A DNA stretch of 64,000 nucleotides from an uncultured Isoptericola sp. (GCA_947497265.1 CANMFP010000002.1:62001-126000); one strand, 5' to 3'; counted from the first letter of the stretch, positions 48,765 to 57,510 are shown. Notes: generated by a model not told the origin, from the sequence alone. Numbers and translations: made by a program.

Positions 48765-49576
48765 GGCTCCTCGCTTCCTTCGTCGTCGTCCGCAGACAGG
48801 TGGTCGCGGTCGTGCGAGAAGCTCATCTTCCGGGTCACCACGTCGTCGGCCACGGTCTCCAGGTCCGTGGACCGGGCGAAGGCGTGGGCCCGGAGGACGG
48901 CCAGCGCGTCACCGGGCGGGATCTTGAGCTGCGCGGTCACCATGCCGGTGGCCTGGTGGATGCGCGCCTTGCGCGACCAGTCGAGGGAGTCGATGTCGTT
49001 CATCAGGGATGTGCCGACCGCGTCGGCGAGGAACTGGATGTCCTCGGCGCCGCGGGACAGCCGGCCGTCGGTGAGGTAGAGGCTGAGCACGCCGACGGTC
49101 TGCAGGCCTGCGTGCATCGGCACGGCGTAGACGGTCAGGGGGCCGCCGAACGCCTTGACGGCCTCCTGGGCGAACACCGGGAAGCGGTTGGGCGAGTCCT
49201 CCACCCGTGCCACGACCAGGCTGTCGTCGTGCATGGCCTGCTGCACCGGACCTTCGCCGAGCATCTCCTGCAGTGCGTCGATCTCGGCGTAAGTGCCTGA
49301 CGTGCTGACCATCAGCCGGTCACCGGGCACGGACGCGAGGGTGAGCGTGCCGCCCTGCCCGTCGAGGATCTTGACCACGGCTCGGCACAGCCGGACGGCC
49401 AGCGGCTCCTCTGCGTCGGCCGATGCCAAAGTCTGTGCGAGCAGACCCAACAGCTCTGTAGGGCTCAACCGACCGTCACCCCGTTCCCTCGTCGGGTCCA
49501 GTGTTCCACCGAGGGCCCGGGCACACGCGACCGGGCTGGTGGGCGTGGTGACGACCGTCGCCGCACCGGTCGTCAC
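48761..49576 (-). CDS. GAF-ANTAR regulator
   Basis: 271 residues from GTG 49576, which overlaps the stop of the upstream ANTAR gene (GTGA). The GAF domain spans about 45-185 (GGTLTLASVPGDRLMVSTSG, VYAVPMHAGLQTVGVLSLYL). The ANTAR domain spans about 195-250 (RKARIHQATGMVTAQLKIPPGDALAVLRAHAFA). The tail is very acidic (SADDDEGSEEP). The middle of three co-directional ANTAR genes. Confidence 0.85.
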   Translation of the reverse strand: MTTGAATVVTTPTSPVACARALGGTLDPTRERGDGRLSPTELLGLLAQTLASADAEEPLAVRLCRAVVKILDGQGGTLTLASVPGDRLMVSTSGTYAEIDALQEMLGEGPVQQAMHDDSLVVARVEDSPNRFPVFAQEAVKAFGGPLTVYAVPMHAGLQTVGVLSLYLTDGRLSRGAEDIQFLADAVGTSLMNDIDSLDWSRKARIHQATGMVTAQLKIPPGDALAVLRAHAFARSTDLETVADDVVTRKMSFSHDRDHLSADDDEGSEEP

Positions 49577-50250
49577 AGGCCGGGGAGACGGTCGTCGACG
49601 ATGTCCCCCGTCCCCACCGCGACCAACGATCGCAGCACCGTCGTGGCGACCTCGCGCTCGGTGATCTCGCGTCGCCCGGCGGCGGATCGCAGAAGCTCTC
49701 GGGCGGCCGCCTCCGAGCAGCCGTTCGTCTCCATCACCGCACCGACGGCCTGGTCGATGAGCGTGGCGCCCGACGTGTCGCGCAGGAGCGCCCCGGCGGC
49801 GTCGTCGACGTCGGCGAACTCGAGCTGCAGCCGCACCGCCGCGGCGATGAGCCGGGAGTAGGCCTCGGCGGCGCCGACCAGCCGGCTCTCCCACCGGCCC
49901 CCGGCACGGGAGTAGAGGTTGAGGGCGACGGAGACCCCGGGGGCGACCTCGGACGGGACGGCGAGCGCCCGGACGAAACCCTCCTCGAGGGTCTGGGCAC
50001 GCCAGGCGTGCCACCGCACCTCGGCCCGGACGGACGCCACGTCCACCTTGGCCCCCGTCGCCATCGCGTCGACGCAGGGGCCTTCGTCGACCATCGCCTC
50101 GGCCTGGTCGCACCGCTCCGCCGCCCGGCTGCTGCTGCCGGCGTGGAGGGTGAGCCCGTGCTGTCGCAACGTCACGCTGGCGTCCAGGTCGTCACCGAGG
50201 ACTCCGGCCGACCGGGAGGCGCACTCCTGCAGGTACCCCGAGAGGGTCAT
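49573..50250 (-). CDS. GAF-ANTAR regulator
   Basis: 225 residues from ATG 50250. GAF (residues about 10-150: SVTLRQHGLTLHAGSSSRAAERCDQAEAMVDEGPCVDAM in pieces, then ALAVPSEVAPGVSVALNLYSR) and ANTAR-like helices (about 160-215: LLRDTSGATLIDQAVGAVM, EAAARELLRSAAG). The ANTAR domain is divergent at its first helix. First gene of the three-gene ANTAR run; the 139-nt region to the divergent ABC gene carries its promoter, not clearly seen. Confidence 0.82.
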   Translation of the reverse strand: MTLSGYLQECASRSAGVLGDDLDASVTLRQHGLTLHAGSSSRAAERCDQAEAMVDEGPCVDAMATGAKVDVASVRAEVRWHAWRAQTLEEGFVRALAVPSEVAPGVSVALNLYSRAGGRWESRLVGAAEAYSRLIAAAVRLQLEFADVDDAAGALLRDTSGATLIDQAVGAVMETNGCSEAAARELLRSAAGRREITEREVATTVLRSLVAVGTGDIVDDRLPGL

Positions 50251-50376
50251 CGCTGCCTTCCTGTGACGGGCTGCGCCACTCAAGTCGGCGTCCGCGCGGG
50301 CCCGGCCGTCTGCTCCCACCGTACGCCTGCCGGTCCGGCGAGCAGGACGCCGACGGCGCTCGCGGGTTTGAATCGA

Positions 50377-50382
50377 TACGAT
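50377..50382 (+). promoter_or_regulatory. Putative -10 of a leaderless ABC transporter transcript
   Basis: TACGAT ends 7 nt before ATG 50390, and no Shine-Dalgarno precedes the ATG (CGTCTGC instead). Transcription would start at or within a base of the ATG, as in leaderless actinobacterial genes. The surrounding AATCGATACGATCGT is a weak dyad. Inference from spacing. Confidence 0.45.
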
Positions 50383-50389
50383 CGTCTGC

Positions 50390-52177
50390 ATGCGCAGGAA
50401 AGCCCTTACCTACACCGGTGACCTCGACCGGGTCGACGGTGCCCGTCCGGTCCGGTCCGTCCTGCGCCTGCTCGGGACGCAGCCGCGCCGGCTCGTCGTC
50501 GCCCTGTCCGCGTTCACCGTCAAGGAGATCCCCCTGTGGTTCCTGCCGGTCATCACCGGCGCCGTGATCGACATCGTCGCCGAGGACGGCGCCGTCGGCA
50601 CGGTCCTGCTGTGGTTCGCCCTCGCCACCGTGCTGCTCGCGCAGAACTACCCCCACCACATCGTCTACACGCGCAACTTCATGACCGTCGTGCGGGGGAC
50701 CGGCGCCCGGCTGCGCAACGCGCTCGTCGAGCATCTGCAGGGTCTGTCGATCGGTTACTACGCCCGCTCGAGCGCCGCGCTGGTGCAGTCCAAGGTGGTG
50801 CGCGACGTCGAGAACGTCGAGCTGATGCTCCAGCAGGTCACCCACCCGCTGCTCTCCGCGGTCATGGTGCTCGCCGGGGCTGTGACGATGACCGCGATCA
50901 AGGTGCCGGAGTTCCTGCCGGTCTACGCGCTCGCGATCCCGACGGCGCTCGTCATCCGCCGCACCATGGCCAAGCGCTCGAGGTCCCGCAACGAGCTGTT
51001 CCGTCGCGAGATGGAGACCTTCGCGACCCAGGTGGGCGAGATGGCCTCGCTCATCCCCGTCACCCGCGCCCACGGGCTCGAGCGCACAGCGACCTCACGG
51101 GTCGCGTCCGGTGCCGACGAGGTGCGTCGCGCGGCCTTCTCGCTCGACATGCTCAACGGCCGGGTCGCCTCCGTCTCGTGGGTGGCGATGCAGTTCCTCG
51201 GCGTGTGCTGCCTGGTGCTCGCCGCCGTCGTGGCCCTGACGGGAATCATCGCGATCACCCCGGGCGAGGTGGTCCTGCTGTCCACGTACTTCGGCCTCCT
51301 GACGCAGGGACTCACCCAGGTGCTCAACCTGGTGCCGGTCACCGCGCGCGGCCTGGAGTCCATGCGGTCGATCGCCGAGGTCCTGGCCGAACCGGACCTC
51401 GAGGCCAACGAGGGCAAGCGGGTCGTGGGCGACGTCGAGGGCCACCTGCAGATCGAGCACGTCAGCCATCGCTACCCCGAGGCGGACGAGGACGCGCTGC
51501 GCGACGTCGACCTCGAGGTGCGGGCGGGCGAGACCGTGGCCTTCGTCGGCTCCTCGGGATCGGGCAAGTCGACCCTGCTCAACCTCGTCCTCGGGTTCGT
51601 CCGTCCCGGCAGCGGGCGCATCCTGCTGGACGGGCAGGACATGGCCGAGCTGGACCTGCGCACCGTGCGGCGCTCGGTGTCCGTCGTGCCGCAGGAGTCG
51701 GTGCTCTTCGAGGGCACGATCCGCGACAACGTGGCGTACGGGCTCGACGAGGCGTCCGATCAGCGCGTCGTCGCCGCCCTGCGGGACGCGAACGCCTGGG
51801 AGTTCGTCAGCGCGCTGCCCGAGGGGTGGGACACCGTCGTCGGGCAGCGCGGCGCGCGGCTGTCCGGCGGCCAGCGCCAGCGCCTCGCCATCGCCCGCGC
51901 GCTCGTGCGGGACCCGCGCATGCTGTTCCTCGACGAGGCCACCAGCGCCCTCGACCCGGAGGCGGAGGCCACCGTCCGGGACGCGCTGGACCGGCTCATG
52001 CGGGGGCGGACCACCCTGGTCGTGGCCCACCGGTTGTCGACCATCCGTCAGGCGGACCGCATCGTCGTGCTCGACCGCGGCCGCGTCGTCGAGGTAGGCA
52101 GCCACGACGAGCTGCTCGCCCGCGGTGGCCGGTATGCGGCGCTGCACGCGGCGCAGGAGGGTGGCGTGAGCACCTAG
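50390..52177 (+). CDS. ABC transporter, fused permease-ATPase (exporter type)
   Basis: 595 residues. Six-helix exporter membrane domain (residues about 35-325), with helices around KEIPLWFLPVITGAVIDIV and VLAGAVTMTAI, then the nucleotide-binding domain (about 345-590): Walker [16 protein letters not shown]-loop VPQESVLFEGTI, signature RLSGGQRQRLAIARAL, Walker B MLFLDEATSALD, H-loop VAHRLS. A half-transporter that probably works as a homodimer since no partner is adjacent. Substrate unknown. Convergent with acylphosphatase. Confidence 0.92.
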   Translation: MRRKALTYTGDLDRVDGARPVRSVLRLLGTQPRRLVVALSAFTVKEIPLWFLPVITGAVIDIVAEDGAVGTVLLWFALATVLLAQNYPHHIVYTRNFMTVVRGTGARLRNALVEHLQGLSIGYYARSSAALVQSKVVRDVENVELMLQQVTHPLLSAVMVLAGAVTMTAIKVPEFLPVYALAIPTALVIRRTMAKRSRSRNELFRREMETFATQVGEMASLIPVTRAHGLERTATSRVASGADEVRRAAFSLDMLNGRVASVSWVAMQFLGVCCLVLAAVVALTGIIAITPGEVVLLSTYFGLLTQGLTQVLNLVPVTARGLESMRSIAEVLAEPDLEANEGKRVVGDVEGHLQIEHVSHRYPEADEDALRDVDLEVRAGETVAFVGSSGSGKSTLLNLVLGFVRPGSGRILLDGQDMAELDLRTVRRSVSVVPQESVLFEGTIRDNVAYGLDEASDQRVVAALRDANAWEFVSALPEGWDTVVGQRGARLSGGQRQRLAIARALVRDPRMLFLDEATSALDPEAEATVRDALDRLMRGRTTLVVAHRLSTIRQADRIVVLDRGRVVEVGSHDELLARGGRYAALHAAQEGGVST

Positions 52178-52212
52178 CCGCGGGCGGGCGCGGCCCGGCG
52201 CGGCCGCGGGCC

Positions 52213-52482
52213 TCACCGGACGGTGAACGACCTTTCGTCCCGCAGCGGCACCTCCTGGACCTCCACGTCCGTCACGTGCGCGTCCGCGGGCCCGGTCCGC
52301 AGGGCCTCGAGGACCCGGTCGACGGCGGAGCGTTCACCCTCGAGCGCGGCCTCGAGCGTGCCGTCGGGACGGTTGCGGACGAACCCCGCGACCCCGGCCT
52401 CCTGCGCGGCGCGCTGCGTGACCCAACGGAAGCCGACGCCCTGGACCGTGCCGCGCACGAGGACGTGCACCCGGATGCTCAT
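52213..52482 (-). CDS. Acylphosphatase
   Basis: Hydrolyses acyl phosphates. 89 residues. RVHVLVRGTVQGVGFRWVTQRAA holds the catalytic Arg and the conserved loop; GVAGFVRNRPDGTLEAALEG has the catalytic Asn. ATG 52482. The long frame that continues upstream across the GH3 gene on this strand is not coding. Divergent from the GH3 gene with 66 nt between starts. Confidence 0.95.
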   Translation of the reverse strand: MSIRVHVLVRGTVQGVGFRWVTQRAAQEAGVAGFVRNRPDGTLEAALEGERSAVDRVLEALRTGPADAHVTDVEVQEVPLRDERSFTVR

Positions 52483-52533
52483 GGCTCCACGGTAGCGAGC
52501 GCACCGGACTGCGCCATCGGTCGTGCCGCCGCG

Positions 52534-52539
52534 TAGAGT
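52534..52539 (+). promoter_or_regulatory. Putative -10 of the GH3 gene, near-leaderless
   Basis: TAGAGT lies 6 nt before GTG 52546 and 9 nt before ATG 52549, with no Shine-Dalgarno (TACTGGCGTG). A leaderless or near-leaderless transcript is likely. No -35 consensus was seen. Confidence 0.45.
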
Positions 52540-52548
52540 ACTGGCGTG

Positions 52549-54978
52549 ATGCAACGAGACGCAGGGATCGGCGCGGCCGCGCACAGCACCGACGAGCTGG
52601 CTCAGGGACGGGTGCGGCTGCAGTCGCAGGACCGCTGGATCCCCGAGGGCATGGGGGAGACCTGTCGGCAGGCAGCGGCCGAGGGAATCGTGCTGCTGAA
52701 GAACGACGGGGGGCTTCTGCCTGTGGGTGGGAGCGCTACCATCGCCGTCTTCGGCCGGGTCCAGCACGACTACTTCACGGTCGGCTACGGCTCCGGAGGA
52801 GACGTGCGCCCGCCGTACCTGTGGAACCTCCTCGACGCGCTGCGCGCGAGCGACGACGTCGAGGTCGACGCCGAGCTCGCCGAGCGCTACGAGACGTGGT
52901 GCGCCGAGCACCCGGTGGACCCCGAGCCCGAGTGGGGCACGTGGCCGCGGTCGCACCCGGAGATGCCCCTGACGGCCGACGACGTCGCGGCGGTCGCCCG
53001 ACGCACGCCGCTCGCCCTGGTGGTCGTCGGCCGGTCCGCCGGCGAGGCGCGCGAGCAGGCCCTCGAGCCGGGCAGCTTCTACCTCACCGACGACGAGCGC
53101 ACCCTGCTGCACGACGTGTCGACCGCGTTCGAGCGCACGGTCGTCGTCGTCGACACCGGGAACGTGGTCGACCTGGGCTGGACCCGTGAGTACGACCTCG
53201 ACGCGGTGCTGCTCGCGTGGCAGGGCGGCATGGAGTCCGGTCGCGCCGTCGTCGACGTGCTCACGGGCGCCGTCCCCGCCGGCGGCAAGCTCACCGCCAC
53301 GATCGCGACCTCCTACGAGCACTACCCCTCCGCGGGGCACTTCGGGGCCGAGGACTTCAACGAGTACGTCGAGGACGTGTACGTCGGGTACCGCTACTTC
53401 GAGACCTTCGCGCCCGAGCACGTGCTGTACCCCTTCGGGTACGGGCTCGCCTACACCACCTTCGACGTGCGGAGCGCCGAGGTGACGCACGACGCTGGCA
53501 GCGTCGTCGTGCCGGTGACCGTCACCAACACGGGGGCTCACGACGGCACCGAGGTCGCCCAGGTCTACGTCCGTGCGCCGCACGGCCTGCTCGGCCGTCC
53601 CGCGCGGCACCTCGCCGCGTTCGCCAAGACGCGGGTCCTGGCGCCCGGCGAGTCCCAGACGATCGAGCTGCGGTTCGACCTGGACGACGTCGCCGCCTAC
53701 GACGACTCGGGCGTGACCGGCCACCGCTCGTCCTACGTCCTGGAGGCAGGCCGCTACGAGGTGCTGCTGGGTACGGACGTCCGGTCCGCCGCCGTCTGCG
53801 GCGGCGTGGAGGTGCCCGCGCTGCGGGTCGTGCGCCGACTGAGCGAGGTCGCCGGCGTCGAGCCGCAGCACGCCTTCGAGCGGTTGGTGGCGCGCGCCGG
53901 GGACGACGGCGGCACGGTCGCCGCGTACGACAAGGTGCCGACGGCGACGGTCGCCCGTCGCGAGCGGGTGCTCGGGGACCTGCCCGCGCCGCTGGAGCGC
54001 ACCGGCGACCGGGGCATCACCCTGGACGACGTCGCCGGGGGCCACGCGAACCTGGACACCTTCCTCGCCCAGCTCGACGACGACGAGCTGGAGGCGTTGA
54101 GCCGCGGCGACTACGTCATGGACTCCGCCCTCGGTGCGCCCGGCAACGCCGGCGCGCTGGGCGGGACGGTCGCGTCCCTGCGGGGCAAGGGTGTGCGGCC
54201 CCTGACGACCACCGACGGCCCCGCCGGCATCCGGCTGGCCACCTACACCTCGCTGCTGCCCAGCGGGACGGCGCTGGCCTCGACCTGGAACCCCGGCCTG
54301 GTCGAGCGGCTCAACGTGCTGCTGGCGCAGGAGATGGCGGTCAAGGGATCCGACATCCTGCTCGCGCCGGGCATGAACATCCAGCGCGACCCGCTGTGCG
54401 GACGCAACTTCGAGTACTTCTCCGAGGACCCGCTGCTGACAGGGATCATGGGTGCGGCGACCGTGCGGGGCATCCAGCACGCCGGGCTGGCAGCCTGCCC
54501 GAAGCACTTCGCCGCCAACAACCAGGAGACGAACCGCGAGCACAACGACTCGCGCGTCTCCGAGCGGGCGCTGCGCGAGATCTACCTGCGCGGATTCGAG
54601 ATCTGCGTCACGACCGCCGCTCCGCGGACCGTCATGACCTCCTACAACAAGATCAACGGCACGTGGGGCCACTACCACCACGACCTGGTGACCACGGTCC
54701 TGCGCGGCGAGTGGGGGTTCACCGGGGCGGTGATGACCGACTGGTGGCTGCGCGAGAGCACGGACCCGGACTTCCCGTCCCTGCGCAACGACGCCTACCG
54801 GGTGCGCGCCCAGGTCGACGTCAACATGCCCGGAGCGTGGGGTCGCGACGTCCAGACCGGGGACGGGTCGCTGCTGGAGTCGTTCGCAGCGCCGGACGGG
54901 ATCACGCTCGGTGAGCTGCAGCGCACGGCGCGCAACGTGCTGCGCCTCGTGCTGTCGGCCGCACCGCGGGAGCGTTGA
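52549..54978 (+). CDS. GH3 beta-glucosidase with permuted domain order
   Basis: 809 residues. Domains run opposite to most GH3 enzymes: the C-terminal sandwich comes first (residues about 20-310, LVVVGRSAGEAREQ, FVGYRYFE-like VYVGYRYFETF with likely acid/base Glu near 275), then a fibronectin-like domain (about 320-405), a linker, and the TIM barrel last (about 490-800) with TTTDGPAGIRLA, APGMNIQRDPLCGRNFEYFSEDP, ACPKHFAANNQETNR and nucleophile Asp near 731 in VMTDWW. This order is known from Ruminococcus and Butyrivibrio enzymes. No signal peptide, so it is intracellular. Substrate probably beta-glucosides; exact one unknown. Confidence 0.92.
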   Translation: MQRDAGIGAAAHSTDELAQGRVRLQSQDRWIPEGMGETCRQAAAEGIVLLKNDGGLLPVGGSATIAVFGRVQHDYFTVGYGSGGDVRPPYLWNLLDALRASDDVEVDAELAERYETWCAEHPVDPEPEWGTWPRSHPEMPLTADDVAAVARRTPLALVVVGRSAGEAREQALEPGSFYLTDDERTLLHDVSTAFERTVVVVDTGNVVDLGWTREYDLDAVLLAWQGGMESGRAVVDVLTGAVPAGGKLTATIATSYEHYPSAGHFGAEDFNEYVEDVYVGYRYFETFAPEHVLYPFGYGLAYTTFDVRSAEVTHDAGSVVVPVTVTNTGAHDGTEVAQVYVRAPHGLLGRPARHLAAFAKTRVLAPGESQTIELRFDLDDVAAYDDSGVTGHRSSYVLEAGRYEVLLGTDVRSAAVCGGVEVPALRVVRRLSEVAGVEPQHAFERLVARAGDDGGTVAAYDKVPTATVARRERVLGDLPAPLERTGDRGITLDDVAGGHANLDTFLAQLDDDELEALSRGDYVMDSALGAPGNAGALGGTVASLRGKGVRPLTTTDGPAGIRLATYTSLLPSGTALASTWNPGLVERLNVLLAQEMAVKGSDILLAPGMNIQRDPLCGRNFEYFSEDPLLTGIMGAATVRGIQHAGLAACPKHFAANNQETNREHNDSRVSERALREIYLRGFEICVTTAAPRTVMTSYNKINGTWGHYHHDLVTTVLRGEWGFTGAVMTDWWLRESTDPDFPSLRNDAYRVRAQVDVNMPGAWGRDVQTGDGSLLESFAAPDGITLGELQRTARNVLRLVLSAAPRER

Positions 54979-54980
54979 GC

Positions 54981-55103
54981 TAAGATCCTGCCCGGACAGC
55001 ATCGCTGGGAGGCGTGGGACGACTCGTGAGAAAAGCTGCGGCATCCGCAGACAGTGACGATAGGCCGGGCACCGCCGGCAACCGGGCAGAAGGCGGTGCC
55101 CGG
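54981..55103 (+). promoter_or_regulatory. Structured leader of the CNNM gene, candidate cis-regulatory RNA
   Basis: TAAGAT (54981-54986) is a good -10. The transcript would contain TGCCCGG (54989-54995), which pairs with CCGGGCA at 55065-55071 and could close a domain holding CAGC-ATC-GCTG and CTGCGG-CAT-CCGCAG (55036-55050). The same CCGGGCACCGCC (55065-55076) pairs perfectly over 12 bp with GGCGGTGCCCGG (55092-55103), burying the ribosome site and the first base of GTG 55103. Two exclusive folds, one blocking translation, is riboswitch architecture. No known class was recognised. Confidence 0.55.
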
Positions 55104-56485
55104 TGCTGATCACCGTGGCCACCCTGCTCCTGGGCTTCGTGGTCATCGCCGTGGTGATCGCGGCGAACGGCTACTTCGTGGCCCAGGAGTTCGCCTACAT
55201 GTCGGTCGACCGTTCGCGGCTCGGCGCGCAGGCCGAGGCGGGCGACACCACCGCGGCCCGTGCCCTGGCGGTGACCCGCCGCACCTCGTTCATGCTCTCG
55301 GGCGCCCAGCTCGGCATCACCGTGACGGGCCTGATGGTCGGGTACGTCGCCGAGCCGCTGGTCGGCGAGAGCCTGGCCGAGATCCTCGGCGTGGTGGGCG
55401 TTCCCGCGGGCGTGAGCATCGCGGTCGGGACCGTGCTGGCGCTCGCCGCCTCGACGGTGCTGCAGATGATCTTCGGCGAGCTGTTCCCGAAGAACCTCGC
55501 CATCGCGGACCCCGAGCCCCTGGCGCGTCGCCTCGCACGGTCGACGCAGGTCTATCTCGCGGCGTTCGGGTGGCTGATCACCGTGTTCGACCACGCCGCC
55601 AACGCGCTGCTGCGCCTGATCCGCATCGAGCCGGTGGAGGACGTCGACTCCAGCGCGACGCCGAGCGACCTCGCTCACATCGTCGCCGACTCGCGCGAGA
55701 GCGGGGACCTGCCCGAGGACCTGTCGATGATGCTCGACCGCATCCTCGACTTCCCCCGGCGAGACGTCGAGCACGCGATGGTGCCGCGCTCGCGGGTGGA
55801 CACCGTCGACGCCGACACCAGCGTGGGCCAGGTGCGCGCACTCATGGCGGCCGCCCACACGCGGTACCCGGTCACCTCTGCCGAGGACCAGCCGGTCGGC
55901 GTCGTCCACCTGCTGGACGTGCTGGCCGCCACCGTCGAGGACGTGCCGGTCTCGCAGATCATGCGCCCGGTGACGGTCGTCCCGACGCTGATGCTGCTGC
56001 CGGACGCGCTGGCGGAGCTCTCCGCGGAGCACGACGAGCTGGCGTGCGTCATCGACGAGTACGGCGGGTTCGCGGGGATCCTCACGCTCGAGGACCTCGG
56101 CGAGGAGATCGTCGGCGAGCTCACCGACGAGCACGACGACGATGCGGACGAGGTCGTCGAGACCGATGGTCTGGGCGGGTGGCGCATGGACGGTGACGTC
56201 CACCTCGACGAGGTCGCGCGCGCCATCGGCCACGACCTGCCCCGCGGGGACTACGAGACGCTCGCCGGCCTGGTGATCGCCGGCTGCGGGACCCTCCCCG
56301 AGGTGGGCCAGTCGGTCGACGTGGAGCTGCCGGTCGACCCGGCGGACCTCGCGACGGACGAGCCCGTCCGGCGGCTGCTGCGTGCGGAGGTCCTCGAGGT
56401 GGGACGCCGGGTGCCCGCCGTGGTGCGGGTCTCGGTGGAGACGGTCGACGCCGACGTGCGCGACGACGAGGGGACGGACCGATGA
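55103..56485 (+). CDS. CNNM/CorC-type membrane protein with CBS domains
   Basis: 460 residues. DUF21/CNNM membrane domain with three to four helices (residues about 1-175; NGYFVAQEFAYMSVDRSRL, SGAQLGITVTGLMVGYVAEP, GELFPKNLAIADPE), CBS pair (about 205-325), CorC_HlyC domain (about 345-440, following DEYGGFAGILTLEDLGEEIVGEL). Family members move or control Mg2+ or other divalent ions at the membrane. GTG 55103 lies in the structured leader. Overlaps the second CNNM gene by 4 nt. Confidence 0.93.
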   Translation: MLITVATLLLGFVVIAVVIAANGYFVAQEFAYMSVDRSRLGAQAEAGDTTAARALAVTRRTSFMLSGAQLGITVTGLMVGYVAEPLVGESLAEILGVVGVPAGVSIAVGTVLALAASTVLQMIFGELFPKNLAIADPEPLARRLARSTQVYLAAFGWLITVFDHAANALLRLIRIEPVEDVDSSATPSDLAHIVADSRESGDLPEDLSMMLDRILDFPRRDVEHAMVPRSRVDTVDADTSVGQVRALMAAAHTRYPVTSAEDQPVGVVHLLDVLAATVEDVPVSQIMRPVTVVPTLMLLPDALAELSAEHDELACVIDEYGGFAGILTLEDLGEEIVGELTDEHDDDADEVVETDGLGGWRMDGDVHLDEVARAIGHDLPRGDYETLAGLVIAGCGTLPEVGQSVDVELPVDPADLATDEPVRRLLRAEVLEVGRRVPAVVRVSVETVDADVRDDEGTDR

Positions 56486-57510
56486 ACGACGCCTGGGTCG
56501 TCGTGGCCGCGACGACGGGACTCATCGCGCTCAGCGCGTTCTTCGTCGTCATCGAGTTCGGGCTCCTCGGCGCCCGCCGGCACCGCCTGGAGGAGGCCGC
56601 GGTGTCGAGCCGCGGCGCCCGCTCCGCGCTGCGCGCCGCCAACGAGCTGACCGTGATGCTCGCGGGTGCCCAGCTGGGCATCACAGCCTGCACGTTCGCG
56701 CTCGGCGCCGTGACCAAGCCGGCGGTGGACCACTGGCTGGCACCGATCCTGTCGTCCTGGGGGCTGCCCGGCTGGCTGGCGGGCACGCTGTCCTTCGCGC
56801 TCTCGTTGCTCTTCGTCACCTTCCTGCACCTGGTGGTGGGGGAGATGGCGCCCAAGTCGTGGGCGATCGCGCACCCGGAGCGTTCGGCGATCCTCGTCTC
56901 GCCGCCGGCGCGGGCGTTCGTATGGGCCTTCCGGCCCCTGCTGCTGTGGATCAACGCCGTCGCGAACCGGCTGGTGGCCGCGACCGGCGTGCAGCCGGTG
57001 GACCGCGCCGCCGTCGGGGGGCATGACGCGGCGACCATCCGCCACCTCGTGGAGCACTCGGCGGAGGTCGGCACGATCGACGCGTCGATCCGTAGCCCCC
57101 TGGCCGGTGCCCTCGACCTGACGACCCGACAGGTGTCGTCGTTCGTGGGCACCGGTGCCCGGCCGACGGCGGTGGCCACGACGGCGACCGTGGCCGACGT
57201 GCAGGCGATGTCTCGCCGCTCGGGCCACCTGCGCATCCTCGTCGAGTCCGACGACGGCGCGCCAGGGGTCGTGCACGTGCGGGACACGCTCCTCGAGCCG
57301 CTCGACCGGCCGGCACGTGAGCTGGCCCGGCCGGCCTACGTGGCCCCGACGGACCAGCCCGTGCACGAGGCGCTGTCCGGGATGCGCCGGGCCAGCGAGC
57401 AGCTGGCCGTCGTGATGGACGGGTCGCGTTTCGTCGGCGTGGTCACCCTCGGTGACGCGCTGCGGCAGGTCACCCCCGGCTCCACGCCAGGAGCCGCGGG
57501 TCAGGTGTGA
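56482..57510 (+). CDS. Second CNNM/CBS membrane protein, short form
   Basis: 342 residues. CNNM membrane domain (SAFFVVIEFGLLGARRHRLEE, MLAGAQLGITACTFALGAVTKP, HLVVGEMAPKSWAIAHPE) and a degenerate CBS pair ending in VVTLGDALRQV. The CorC_HlyC domain is absent. Paralogous pairs of this sort are common in actinobacteria and probably form a heteromeric complex. Its end overlaps the convergent PucR-type gene by 10 nt. Confidence 0.9.
   Translation: MNDAWVVVAATTGLIALSAFFVVIEFGLLGARRHRLEEAAVSSRGARSALRAANELTVMLAGAQLGITACTFALGAVTKPAVDHWLAPILSSWGLPGWLAGTLSFALSLLFVTFLHLVVGEMAPKSWAIAHPERSAILVSPPARAFVWAFRPLLLWINAVANRLVAATGVQPVDRAAVGGHDAATIRHLVEHSAEVGTIDASIRSPLAGALDLTTRQVSSFVGTGARPTAVATTATVADVQAMSRRSGHLRILVESDDGAPGVVHVRDTLLEPLDRPARELARPAYVAPTDQPVHEALSGMRRASEQLAVVMDGSRFVGVVTLGDALRQVTPGSTPGAAGQV

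Noticed and set aside
52178-52212. GC-only stretch between the ABC and acylphosphatase genes as a terminator
   Set aside because: CCGCGG repeats can pair in several ways but no single good stem with a proper loop was found.
52483-55146. Long minus-strand extension upstream of acylphosphatase across the GH3 gene
   Set aside because: Only the last 89 residues have homology; the rest is a shadow of GH3.
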